Below are positions 19,674-27,687 of a stretch of DNA of 64,000 bases, piece after piece. The stretch lies in NCBI GenBank assembly GCA_020637215.1, contig JACJWI010000003.1, positions 62,001-126,000 of the forward strand, in the 5' to 3' direction. Position 1 is the first letter of the stretch, and every line of letters starts with the position of its first letter. A program made the position numbers and the translations under genes. The DNA is from Microthrixaceae bacterium (GTDB taxonomy: Bacteria > Actinomycetota > Acidimicrobiia > Acidimicrobiales > Microtrichaceae). The notes under the pieces were generated by a model, which saw only the letters and a program-made list of their open reading frames with translations, searched no databases and was not told the DNA's origin.

Positions 19674-20183
19674 TCAGCGGGCGGCGCGGCGGTGCTCGTC
19701 GTCGAGCACGGAGACCGAGTCACCCAGGTGCACCACGCCCGCGACGCTGCGGTCGATCGCCCCCAGCAGCACCTGCTCCAGGACGTGCGCGGACAGGTGG
19801 TCGATGTCGATGACGTCGGCCACACCAGCGGTGACCAGCTCGGCGGCCATCTCGGCGGTCGGCTCATCGGGATAGGGAGCGTCGAGCACTCCGACCACCG
19901 GAACGTCGCCCAGGTGCTCGACCAGGCGGCTGGCCGCGGCGATCGAGCCCGGCCGGTCGCGGAACAGGACGCAGACCGCGAGCGGGACGATCCTGGGATC
20001 GGCTGGCCAGCGCAGCGGGGTACGCACCAGGTCCGCCGGTCGCACCACCTGGACGTCGAGTCGGTTGGAGCGTTCCAGGTGCTGCTCGATCAGGACCGAG
20101 TCGGTCGGGTCCCGACGCAGGACCAGGACCGGGAGTCGGCCTCCGGCAGCCAGGATGGAGCTTGTCGTCGATCGTCGTGCCAC
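19674..20183 (-). CDS. Receiver-like protein lacking phosphorylation residues
   Basis: A 169-residue soluble protein of unknown function. The layout LVLRRDPTDSVLIEQHL ... VPVVGVL ... AAELVTAGVADVIDI ... LEQVLLGAI resembles a CheY-type receiver domain, in which a beta strand, an A-x-x-A-G-A-x-D-like loop and a last helix recur. The expected acidic cluster and phospho-acceptor Asp are not evident, so any regulation is probably not by phosphorylation. Start GTG at 20183 follows a good aggagg site. The alpha/beta hydrolase gene lies 38 bases upstream in the same direction, but the intervening ribosome-binding site and strand leave co-transcription likely, not proven. Confidence 0.7.
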   Translation of the reverse strand: MARRSTTSSILAAGGRLPVLVLRRDPTDSVLIEQHLERSNRLDVQVVRPADLVRTPLRWPADPRIVPLAVCVLFRDRPGSIAAASRLVEHLGDVPVVGVLDAPYPDEPTAEMAAELVTAGVADVIDIDHLSAHVLEQVLLGAIDRSVAGVVHLGDSVSVLDDEHRRAAR

Positions 20184-20221
20184 GGACCTCCTGTCGGCGG
20201 GTCCGGGTCCGAGCTGAGGAG

Positions 20222-21193
20222 TCAGCCCAGGAGAGCGGGCTCATCGGGTTCGTCGAGCGCCACGCCGCCCGGTCCCCGCAGCAGCATCTGCCGCCGCGAC
20301 TCCGTGTCACTGCGGTACGGCGCGGTGGTGGCGATGAAGTCGAGCAGCTCGTCGACGAAGCGCTCCGGGTCCGCGTGGTGCGGGAAGTGACCGGCGCCCG
20401 GGTAGATCGACAGGCGGCTGTCGGGCATGGCCGCATGGGCCCGGTGGGCGTGCTCGACAGGGATGATCCCGTCGTGGTCGCCCCAGACCAGCATGACCGG
20501 CATCGCCTGGGCCAGGTAGGCCCGGTCGAGCATGGTCACGAGCTGTCCGTGACGGTCGACCACAGCACGGAGCGTACGGGTGAACGCCACACGCTGACGC
20601 CGGTCGGGCATGCCCCTCAACACCCGGGCGACCTCGCCGGCGTCGCGACCGATGTCGAGGCCGAGCCGACCGAGCACTCCGAGCACCGCTCCGATCACCT
20701 CGTTGGCGCCCGGCACCATCAGCGACAGCATCCCGACCTCGGACAGCGGGGCGGCCGCGGCCCGCAGAACCGGACTGACCTCACGTCCCACACCGCCGGC
20801 GCTGACCAACGCCAGGCGCTCCACCCTCTCCGGGTACTGGTAGACGAGCTGGGCGGCCACACCCCCGCCGAGCGAGTGACCGACGACGGTGACCCTCTCG
20901 ATGTCGAGGACATCGAGGAGGTCCCGCATCCCGTTCGAGAACGCGGCGACCGAGTAGTCGGCGCGGGGCTTGTCCGATGCGCCATGACCCAGCAGATCGG
21001 GGGCGATGACGGTGTGGTGCTCGGCCAGACGACCCATGACCGGCAGCCAGCTCTCGGAGTCGTCACTGATGCCGTGGATCAACAGCAGCGCCGGACCCGA
21101 GCCGGCCATGCGGTACGCCCGCTGGTAGCCGTGGACCGTCCGGTAGCGGAGCTCGACATCGGCCGGGGGGACCTTGGTCGCAGATCGGGCCAC
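20222..21193 (-). CDS. Alpha/beta-fold hydrolase
   Basis: A 323-residue cytoplasmic hydrolase. The oxyanion region LLLIHGISDDSESW, the nucleophile elbow GHSLGGG (Ser near residue 105), the acid WGDHDGIIPVEH and the His in GAGHFPHH make a complete catalytic triad. It is closest in appearance to the MhpC-like and epoxide-hydrolase-like group; the substrate is unknown. The GTG at 21193 is chosen because a TACGCT -10 box lies seven bases upstream and no ribosome-binding site precedes any other start. The C-terminal 30 residues are a Pro/Glu-rich tail. Confidence 0.88.
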   Translation of the reverse strand: MARSATKVPPADVELRYRTVHGYQRAYRMAGSGPALLLIHGISDDSESWLPVMGRLAEHHTVIAPDLLGHGASDKPRADYSVAAFSNGMRDLLDVLDIERVTVVGHSLGGGVAAQLVYQYPERVERLALVSAGGVGREVSPVLRAAAAPLSEVGMLSLMVPGANEVIGAVLGVLGRLGLDIGRDAGEVARVLRGMPDRRQRVAFTRTLRAVVDRHGQLVTMLDRAYLAQAMPVMLVWGDHDGIIPVEHAHRAHAAMPDSRLSIYPGAGHFPHHADPERFVDELLDFIATTAPYRSDTESRRQMLLRGPGGVALDEPDEPALLG

Positions 21194-21200
21194 GACGCGG

Positions 21201-21206
21201 AGCGTA
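21201..21206 (-). promoter_or_regulatory. Leaderless-type -10 box for the hydrolase gene
   Basis: TACGCT on the minus strand, seven bases before the GTG at 21193. It decides the start codon of this gene. Confidence 0.5.
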
Positions 21207-21219
21207 CCCGTGGAGGCGG

Positions 21220-22392
21220 TCAGCCCTTCAACATCCCCTCCGGCAGCAGAGCCACCGGGGTCGTGTGCTGCGGTGCACGGCCGGCCCGGCGGGCCGCGCC
21301 GGCCCAGGGGGCGGGCAGTGTGTAGTCGTCGGCCGCGGACAGCTCGACGCCGTAGCCCCGATCGGCCAGGGCGCCGATCGTGACCCGACTGAGGCGCTCG
21401 TCGCTGTCGGCGTAGCCGGTCATGAGCTCGTTGGCGAACGTCGACTCCCGCCAGTGGGCCGCCCGGGTCCCGACGTCGCCCTGGTCCTCGACGGGGACCT
21501 GGCCGGTCCCGCCCAGCTCGTGCCACGCCGCGTTGGCGGCGGGTCCGTTGTAGGTGGGGTTGGTGAGCAGGTCGTCGACGCGGCCCTCGCCGACCCAGTT
21601 GAAGCCGATCCCGAGCACGTGGCCCATCTCGTGGACGATCAGGTCGACGAGCTCACCGGCCGCCGCGTAGTCGGCGAGGTCGGCGGCGTCGAACTCCATC
21701 AGCCCGAAGTAGGGCTCGCCGCTGCTCGCCCGCTTGGCGAGCGCGCCGGCCTGGCCGAGGAGACCGCCCGGCCCGTCGAGCTCGACGACCCGAGCCGCGA
21801 TCAGCACGTCGTCGACGGCCCCGTCGAACGCCGGGATCCACCCCATGAAGCCGGCGGGGACGACCAGCGGCTCGGGGTTCCAGCCGTCGACCACCACCTG
21901 TTGCCAGCGGGCCGACGCCGCGGCGAAGGCATCGCGGTACTCGGGGGCGGTGGCCGGGTCGAAGTGGAGGGTGATGTCGAACGGTTCGGACGGGCCCGCG
22001 GTCACGAACAGCGGATCGGTGGTCCAGGTCGGGGCGTCGAAGGTGCCGTCGGACACGTCGAGCGACGCGACGACGGTGCCGGCGGTCCGGTAGGTGACGA
22101 GGAGGTCGCCGGCTGTCGGGCACGGAGAGATGGTGCGATCGTGGGTGCCGTCGCCGTCGAGGTCGATCCGACACGTCAGAGCGTCCCCGTTGGGGTCGCT
22201 GATGCGCCACCGCAACGTGGCGGTGACCGGTGCCTCGGTCCGGGGTGTCACCAGGCGGACGTCGTGGATCTCGGGCGGGGCGGGGTCGACCGGGCCGGTC
22301 GGCGGCGTCGGAGTCGGCGTGCATGCCGCGGCCACGACGAGCACCGTCCCGAGCACGGCGACGGTGGCGTTGCGAACGTGGTGACGGCCCAT
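21220..22392 (-). CDS. Secreted lipoprotein metalloprotease, leishmanolysin (M8)-like
   Basis: A 390-residue exported lipoprotein. Residues 1-24 are a signal peptide ending in a lipobox (VVAAAC), followed by a Pro/Thr linker and an Ig-like segment with RWRISDPNGDALTCRIDLDGDG. The C-terminal half has a zinc-protease site HEMGHVLGIG and a downstream Met-turn-like NELMTGYA, the arrangement in M8 leishmanolysin-like peptidases. Substrate unknown. The ATG at 22392 follows gggaggg, and a TACCAT -10 box lies at 22436-22441. Confidence 0.86.
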   Translation of the reverse strand: MGRHHVRNATVAVLGTVLVVAAACTPTPTPPTGPVDPAPPEIHDVRLVTPRTEAPVTATLRWRISDPNGDALTCRIDLDGDGTHDRTISPCPTAGDLLVTYRTAGTVVASLDVSDGTFDAPTWTTDPLFVTAGPSEPFDITLHFDPATAPEYRDAFAAASARWQQVVVDGWNPEPLVVPAGFMGWIPAFDGAVDDVLIAARVVELDGPGGLLGQAGALAKRASSGEPYFGLMEFDAADLADYAAAGELVDLIVHEMGHVLGIGFNWVGEGRVDDLLTNPTYNGPAANAAWHELGGTGQVPVEDQGDVGTRAAHWRESTFANELMTGYADSDERLSRVTIGALADRGYGVELSAADDYTLPAPWAGAARRAGRAPQHTTPVALLPEGMLKG

Positions 22393-22508
22393 GGTTCCCT
22401 CCCGGTCCGAACATCCCCATCGGTTCGGACCCCCGATGGTAGGCCGGGAAGCGCCGGTGGAACGTGCTCCGGACCGCACCGACGGTGTCGATTGGGGTAG
22501 GGAGGGGC

Positions 22509-24140
22509 ATGGGAATCGAGAGGGAGATGAAGTTCGACCTGGAGGCGGCCCTCGAGCCGGACCTCGAGGGCCTCGGCGCAGCGGTCGGAGCGCGCCGGTC
22601 CGTCGAGTTGGTCGCCGACTACTGGGACACCCGCTCCGGCCACCTCCGGGCATGGGGGATCACCGTGCGCCACCGACGCTCCGACGACGGCACCGAGGAC
22701 GGCTGGACGGTGAAGATCCCCGTCCCGCAGACGCGGGCGTCGTCCCCGCCCGGACGACGGAACGGCACCGAGCGGACCCGGGTGGAGATCGACGTCGCCG
22801 GCGGTCCCGACGTGCCCCCGTCGCGCGTGCTGGCCATCGTGTCGGGGCTGGCGTGCTCCGAGCCCTTCGAGCGAGTGGCGCACCTGGTGACCGACCGGTG
22901 TTCGACTCTCCTCGTCGAGGAGAGCAGTGGCGGCGGGCAGGTCGGTAGCGGCGGGAAGAGCTGCCACAGAGACGCTCCGGAGGACCACCCCGGTGGTGTG
23001 CGGGTCGACCGGGACCACGTGACGGCGTTCACCGCCGACGGCGTCGCCGAGTTCGATCAGCTCGAGGCGGAGTGGGCCGGCAGCGACGAGCTGTGGGACC
23101 GCGTCACCGACTGGGCCCATCGGTCCGGCCTGCGGCCCACCGCGGCGACGAACAAGTTGGAGCAGGCGCTCGGACCGGGTCGGATCCGAGCACCGAAGGT
23201 CCCCCACCTCGGCCCACGCTCCCGACTGCACAAGGTGGTGCGGGCCGCGCTGGCCGCGCCCGTCGCCGACCTGCTGGCCCACGATCCTCTCCTGCGGGCC
23301 GAGGTGTCGATGCTCGAGCCGATCGCCCACCGACCGGATCGGGAACCGCCGACCCCGCGCTGGCGACCCGACGTGACGGTGCTCGCCGGCGCCCTCGACG
23401 CGACGGATCGGCTGCGGTCGACCGTGCGCTCGTTCCTCACCGTGCTCGACGCCGACGTCGTGGGTCCGATGCTCACCGAGATCGACCTGTGGGCCCAGGT
23501 GCTGGCCGACCTGCACGACCTCGATGCGCTGCGTCGTCGTCTGGCTCCGCTCGGGCACACCGACCGGTTCGTGACCCGGCTCGACGACCAACTCGACTTC
23601 CAGGGGCGACAGGTGTCGGCCATCCTCCACCAGCCCTGGTTCCGGGGCCTGCTCGGCAATCTGGTCGCGCTGGCCAGCGGGCCCGAGCTCGCCGCCGACG
23701 TCGACGGTCGGTCCCGTTCTGCGGAACCGTTGACGGAGCTGAACGCGACGTTGTGGTCCGAGCTCACCGACGCTGTGACCCGGGTCGACGACGCCGGTCC
23801 GGGTGCCACCGCGTCCGACGACGCCACCCGCGCCCTCGACGACCCGGTCCGGCGTGCCGCGACGACGGCCCGACTGTCGGCTCCCGTGCTCGGGCCGTCA
23901 GCCGACGAGGCCGCTGACCGCCTGGATGCGCTGCACCGCCGGCTCGTGGATCGCCACGAGGCCCTGATGTTGCAGCGGTGGATCGAGCACTTCGTCGCCG
24001 TGTCCGGCCCCGAGCTCGACGCGGCCACCGCGTTCCGGGCCGGCGAGCTGCACATGGCGGCCCGGCTCGACCCGGCCCGCACAGCGGACTGGCGCCGGAG
24101 CTGGCGCAGGGCACGCCGCCGCCGTCCCGAGCGCTGGTGA
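22509..24140 (+). CDS. CYTH-CHAD domain protein
   Basis: A 543-residue fusion. The N-terminal CYTH (triphosphate tunnel) domain starts with the ExExK motif EREMK at residues 4-8 and has alternating charged strands (VELVADYWDT, ITVRHRR, WTVKIP). The C-terminal all-helical CHAD domain spans about 240-530 and has conserved His and Arg positions scattered in helices such as TDRLRSTVRSFLTVL. CYTH enzymes hydrolyse tripolyphosphate or related compounds, and CHAD domains bind polyphosphate, so a role in polyphosphate metabolism is likely. Residues 165-185 form a Gly/Ser insertion. It is divergent from the lipoprotein gene. Confidence 0.9.
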   Translation: MGIEREMKFDLEAALEPDLEGLGAAVGARRSVELVADYWDTRSGHLRAWGITVRHRRSDDGTEDGWTVKIPVPQTRASSPPGRRNGTERTRVEIDVAGGPDVPPSRVLAIVSGLACSEPFERVAHLVTDRCSTLLVEESSGGGQVGSGGKSCHRDAPEDHPGGVRVDRDHVTAFTADGVAEFDQLEAEWAGSDELWDRVTDWAHRSGLRPTAATNKLEQALGPGRIRAPKVPHLGPRSRLHKVVRAALAAPVADLLAHDPLLRAEVSMLEPIAHRPDREPPTPRWRPDVTVLAGALDATDRLRSTVRSFLTVLDADVVGPMLTEIDLWAQVLADLHDLDALRRRLAPLGHTDRFVTRLDDQLDFQGRQVSAILHQPWFRGLLGNLVALASGPELAADVDGRSRSAEPLTELNATLWSELTDAVTRVDDAGPGATASDDATRALDDPVRRAATTARLSAPVLGPSADEAADRLDALHRRLVDRHEALMLQRWIEHFVAVSGPELDAATAFRAGELHMAARLDPARTADWRRSWRRARRRRPERW

Positions 24141-24223
24141 CGGGGCGACCGATCCCGACCCTCCGCGATGGCTGACGTCGCCCTTGGCCCAGCTGACCGA
24201 ACGACGCGTGAGAGGCTGCGCCT

Positions 24224-24382
24224 ATGACCTCGGTGCAGGAAGCACTGGTGATCCTGCTGCTCGTCGTCGTCCTGGTGCTCCTGGCCGGCTCCGGCTACAT
24301 CGCCCTGCTGCGCGAGCGCTATCGCCGAGGTCGCGACGGAGACGACGAGTCCGCTCGTGGAGGACGCCGCCGCGACGCGTAG
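24224..24382 (+). CDS. Small single-helix membrane protein
   Basis: A 52-residue frame: short N-terminus, one strongly hydrophobic segment (about residues 8-28, Leu/Val-rich), then a basic and acidic cytoplasmic tail ending in Arg repeats. A gagagg sequence ten bases upstream could serve as ribosome-binding site. Its stop overlaps the -10 box of gcdH. No family recognised; it could be a chance frame, but the membrane-helix and positive-inside pattern favours a real gene. Confidence 0.5.
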   Translation: MTSVQEALVILLLVVVLVLLAGSGYIALLRERYRRGRDGDDESARGGRRRDA

Positions 24383-24385
24383 CCT
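24380..24385 (+). promoter_or_regulatory. Leaderless-type -10 box for gcdH
   Basis: TAGCCT, seven bases before the ATG at 24393. It supports that start over the in-frame ATG at 24357. Confidence 0.55.
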
Positions 24386-24392
24386 CGGGGCC

Positions 24393-25598
24393 ATGTCGCA
24401 CCAGCCGCTCGGCCAGTCGGTCGATCCCCACGACGTGCTCGCCCTCGACGCCCTCCTCGACGACGAGGAGCGTCTCCTGCGCGACACCGTCCGCCAGTTC
24501 GTCACGGATCGGATCCTGCCCGACGTCGGCGAGTGGTTCGACGCCGGGACGTTCCCCAAGGAGATGGCCAAGGAGTTCGGGGCGCTCGGTCTGCTCGGCA
24601 TGCACCTCGACGGCTACGGCTGCGCCGGCACCTCGGCCACCGCCTACGGCCTGGCGTGCCTGGAGCTCGAAGCAGGCGACTCGGGCGCCCGCAGCTTCAT
24701 GTCGGTGCAGGGATCCCTCGCCATGTTCCCGATCCATGCCTTCGGCTCAGAGGAGCACAAGCAGCGGTGGTTGCCGGGGATGGCCGCCGGTGAGCTGATC
24801 GGCTGCTTCGGGTTGACCGAGCCCGACTCCGGCTCGGACCCGAGCTCGATGCGCACGATCGCTCGCCGGGACGCCTCGGGCGACTGGGTGCTCGACGGCG
24901 CCAAGATGTGGATCACCAACGGGTCGGTCGCCGACGTCGCCGTGGTGTGGGCCCGCACCGATCCCGACGGACCCGACGGCGGAGCGGTGCGCGGCTTCGT
25001 CGTCCCGACCGACACGTCGGGTTTCTCGGCCCCGCTCATCCACCGAAAGGTGTCGCTGCGGGCGTCGGTGACCTCGGAGCTGGTGCTCGACTCCGTTCGG
25101 CTCCCCGCGGACGCGGTGCTGCCCGGCGTGGTCGGCATGCGCGGTCCGCTGTCGTGTCTGAACGAAGCCCGCTTCGGCATCTCCTTCGGTGCCTGCGGAG
25201 CGGCTCGGGCCTGCTACGAGGCAGCGCTGGCCTACTCGCTGGAGCGCACCCAGTTCGACCGGCCGATCGCCGGGTTCCAGCTAACCCAGCGCAAGCTGGT
25301 CGAGATGATGGTGGCGGTGCAGCGCGGGACGCTGGTGGCGTTGCACCTGGGGCGCATGAAGGACGCCGGCACCCTCGCCACCCCGCAGGTCAGCTTCGCC
25401 AAGATGGACAACGTGGCCATGGCGCTCGAGGTGGCCCGCACGGCGCGGTCGGTGCTCGGCGCCAACGGCATCACCACCGAGTACCCGGTGATCCGCCACA
25501 TGAACAACCTCGAGTCGGTGTTCACCTACGAGGGCACCAACGAGATCCACACGCTGATCCTCGGCCAGGCGATCACCGGCATCGGCGCCTTCACCTGA
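24393..25598 (+). CDS. gcdH: Glutaryl-CoA dehydrogenase
   Basis: Oxidative decarboxylation of glutaryl-CoA to crotonyl-CoA, in lysine, tryptophan or aromatic breakdown (401 aa). Family marks are SFMSVQGSLAMFPIHAFGSEEHKQ, the FAD motif FGLTEPDSGSDPS, RTQFDRPIAGFQLTQRKL, and the C-terminal YEGTNEIHTLILGQAITGIGAF, whose Glu is the catalytic base. These are closer to GCDH than to straight-chain acyl-CoA dehydrogenases. It ends 38 bases before a perfect 17-bp hairpin. Confidence 0.93.
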   Translation: MSHQPLGQSVDPHDVLALDALLDDEERLLRDTVRQFVTDRILPDVGEWFDAGTFPKEMAKEFGALGLLGMHLDGYGCAGTSATAYGLACLELEAGDSGARSFMSVQGSLAMFPIHAFGSEEHKQRWLPGMAAGELIGCFGLTEPDSGSDPSSMRTIARRDASGDWVLDGAKMWITNGSVADVAVVWARTDPDGPDGGAVRGFVVPTDTSGFSAPLIHRKVSLRASVTSELVLDSVRLPADAVLPGVVGMRGPLSCLNEARFGISFGACGAARACYEAALAYSLERTQFDRPIAGFQLTQRKLVEMMVAVQRGTLVALHLGRMKDAGTLATPQVSFAKMDNVAMALEVARTARSVLGANGITTEYPVIRHMNNLESVFTYEGTNEIHTLILGQAITGIGAFT

Positions 25599-25635
25599 CC
25601 TGCCCGCCACCGTTCCTCCCGCCCCCGCCCGTTCT

Positions 25636-25675
25636 GTAGTGCGAGATCCAGGCGTTCACCTGGATCTCGCACTAC
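25636..25675. terminator. Perfect 17-bp hairpin between convergent genes
   Basis: GTAGTGCGAGATCCAGG (25636-25652), loop CGTTCA, and its exact complement (25659-25675). It lies between gcdH and the convergent surface-protein gene, whose stop codon falls in the right arm. There is no U-tract on either strand, so it would be a U-less bidirectional terminator, or an RNA-stabilising stem. Confidence 0.65.
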
Positions 25676-26304
25676 GAAACGTCGCTCTGGCGGCGACGGC
25701 GGAGAGCGATGAGCGCAACCGCCACAATCGCTGCCGCCGCCACGATCACGACGAACCACCCGATCGACACACCTCCCGACGACGGCTCGGAGCCCGGACT
25801 CGCAGCGGACCCCTCTGGCTCCCTCGGCGGGGTCAAAGTCGGTGGAGATGTGGTCGTGACCGGTGCCGCATCGCTGATGCGAAGGGTCTGATCGAACGTC
25901 GACACCGCCGTGTCCGGTCGCCGAGCGAGAAGCTGAGCGGCACCCGGGGCTGCGTCCACGGGAACGACGACCGAAGCGGTGAAGCCGTAGTCCTCGCCGG
26001 CCGCACCCGACCACAGGTCCCACTCCCGGTTCCCCTGGACGAGCACGACGTGGATCCCCTCGAGCGGGATGCCCAGTGGGCCCTCCCCCGCCGGGGGGTC
26101 ACCGACGTCATGGCAGTCGTCTCCCCATCCGGTACCGACGACGGCGATCGTCTGGCCTCGGGCGACGTCGTGGGGGTCGAACGTCATCGACGGTGCCTCA
26201 CAACTCGCCCCGGCCGTGGCCACCGGGACGACGGCCCCGAACGCGGCGGCCACACAAGCGACGGTGGTACGGACGACGCGCCGTGGGGACCCGCGACCTC
26301 TCAC
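25672..26304 (-). CDS. Exported, C-terminally anchored surface protein
   Basis: A 210-residue protein of unknown function. The N-terminal signal sequence (RTTVACVAAAFGAVVPVATAGA) precedes an Ig-like outside domain with SCEAPSMTFDPHDVARGQTIAVVGTGW, a Pro/Ser/Thr-rich stalk of about 35 residues, a membrane helix, and the cytoplasmic RRRRQ tail. No sortase motif. The GTG at 26304 overlaps the stop of the upstream gene (GTGA), so the two are translationally coupled. Confidence 0.8.
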   Translation of the reverse strand: MRGRGSPRRVVRTTVACVAAAFGAVVPVATAGASCEAPSMTFDPHDVARGQTIAVVGTGWGDDCHDVGDPPAGEGPLGIPLEGIHVVLVQGNREWDLWSGAAGEDYGFTASVVVPVDAAPGAAQLLARRPDTAVSTFDQTLRISDAAPVTTTSPPTLTPPREPEGSAASPGSEPSSGGVSIGWFVVIVAAAAIVAVALIALRRRRQSDVS

Positions 26305-26702
26305 GACGGATCCGCGGGGCCGGGCTCGCCGTCGGAGGTCCAGGTCGAGATGACCTCCTCGCAGGCCATGATCAACGGCGCCACGTTGGGGTAGCCGGCG
26401 TAGGGGGCCAGCATGATGAGCGTCTCGCGCAGCTCGTCGGGGCTCAGCTCCCGGTTGCGCAACGACGCCCGGGCCTGGATCTTCCACGTGTCGGTCTGAC
26501 CGAGGGTGGCGATGACCCCCATGATCAGCAACCGTCGGGACCGCACGTCGAGTAGCTCCCGGTCCCAGACCTCGGCGAACAGGCTCCGCAGCATCACGTC
26601 GTTGAACGGGAAGCTGCCCTCGGGCAGGTCGACCACGTCGCCCGCGTACACCTCGCGCAGCTTCTTCGCCCCCCGCTGGTACCGCTCGCTGCTCTCAGCC
26701 AT
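26301..26702 (-). CDS. Carboxymuconolactone decarboxylase-family protein
   Basis: A 133-residue all-helical protein. The segment DVRSRRLLIMGVIATLGQTDTWKIQARASLRNRELSPDELRETLIMLAPYAGYP in outline is the PcaC-like fold. There is no CxxC pair, so it is not the AhpD peroxidase type. Function beyond the family is unclear, and linkage to a surface-protein gene does not explain it. A gaggaggg site precedes the ATG. Confidence 0.85.
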   Translation of the reverse strand: MAESSERYQRGAKKLREVYAGDVVDLPEGSFPFNDVMLRSLFAEVWDRELLDVRSRRLLIMGVIATLGQTDTWKIQARASLRNRELSPDELRETLIMLAPYAGYPNVAPLIMACEEVISTWTSDGEPGPADPS

Positions 26703-26788
26703 CGGAACTGCCCTCCTCGGATCGGTGGCGTTCTCTTACACCACCGTCGCCCCACCGCGACGTGATCAGCGGACGCAGCGGCCCCGAC

Positions 26789-26835
26789 GTTCGCGTGCGA
26801 GAACGACCGGTGGGAGGTCGATCCCACACGCGAAC
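26789..26835 (-). terminator. Interrupted stem-loop downstream of the DUF1345-like gene
   Basis: GTTCGCGTG (26789-26797) pairs with CACGCGAAC (26827-26835), and TGGGA / TCCCA (26811-26815, 26822-26826) forms an inner stem. It starts 16 bases after the stop at 26851 on the minus strand. Confidence 0.5.
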
Positions 26836-26850
26836 ACCGGAGCGACCGGG

Positions 26851-27510
26851 TCAGCTGAGCAGGTTGACCGCGCTGGCCACGACCAGACCGAGGATCGCCA
26901 GCGACGACGCCGACAGCAGGAACGTCGCCGCCTTGGCCCGGTGCGACAGCACGACGACGTCGGCCGGGCTGAACGAGATCGCCCCGGTGGCCGCCACGTG
27001 CAGGTAGTCCACGAACACCGGTCGCCACCCGGGCCAGCGCTGCGGGTCGTCCTGCTGGGGGAAGCCCAGATCCGCGGGCCCCGGCGCCCGGTGGACCCGC
27101 TCCCCCGGCCCGCCGCCGTCCATCTCCCACAGCAGGAACGCGAACGCCAGCACCAGGTGCACCCACACCAGCCCGCCGGCCCACAGGAGGTCACGAGCCG
27201 ACGACGTGCCGCGTCGGCGCTCGACGATCAACCACACCATCCGCATCGCGGACACCGCGGCGCCCACCGCCAGCGAGGCGACGAGCGCGAGTCGGACCAG
27301 GTGCACCGGTCGGGACCGTCGGTCGATCCGGCCGGGATCGAGCACGAACATGGCGATCAGGAGCACCAGCTGCAGCCCGGCGAGGCCCATCCCGGTGTCG
27401 TTGCGGAAGAACTCCGGCATGATGAACGGCAGGCCCACGGTGAGCACACCGGCCACCACCACCGGCCCCCGTCGCTCCCCCTCGGCCCCGTCGAAGGTCA
27501 CGTCCTCCAT
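26851..27510 (-). CDS. DUF1345-like integral membrane protein
   Basis: A 219-residue protein with five or six hydrophobic segments. The stretch FVDYLHVAATGAISFSPADVVVLSHRAKAATFLLSASSL and the VNLL end match the DUF1345 family, whose members resemble small ion-channel-like proteins with an uncertain role. A TACCGT box eight bases before the ATG suggests a leaderless transcript. An overlapping stem-loop lies after the stop. Confidence 0.8.
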   Translation of the reverse strand: MEDVTFDGAEGERRGPVVVAGVLTVGLPFIMPEFFRNDTGMGLAGLQLVLLIAMFVLDPGRIDRRSRPVHLVRLALVASLAVGAAVSAMRMVWLIVERRRGTSSARDLLWAGGLVWVHLVLAFAFLLWEMDGGGPGERVHRAPGPADLGFPQQDDPQRWPGWRPVFVDYLHVAATGAISFSPADVVVLSHRAKAATFLLSASSLAILGLVVASAVNLLS

Positions 27511-27518
27511 CGGTGGCG

Positions 27519-27524
27519 ACGGTA
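27519..27524 (-). promoter_or_regulatory. Leaderless-type -10 box for the DUF1345-like gene
   Basis: TACCGT on the minus strand, eight bases before the ATG at 27510. Confidence 0.45.
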
Positions 27525-27687
27525 CCGGTCCGCGGGGCCGGACCCCGGCACCCGGTCACGTCGTTCCCAGCTACCGACACGGCACACCAGCCGCCGAGCC
27601 GACAGCCGGGCGGTTCACCCGTTCAGGACGAGGCGCGGCCAGAATGCCACGGCGTAGCGTGCGCCGAACGACCCTGGAGCCACCGCG

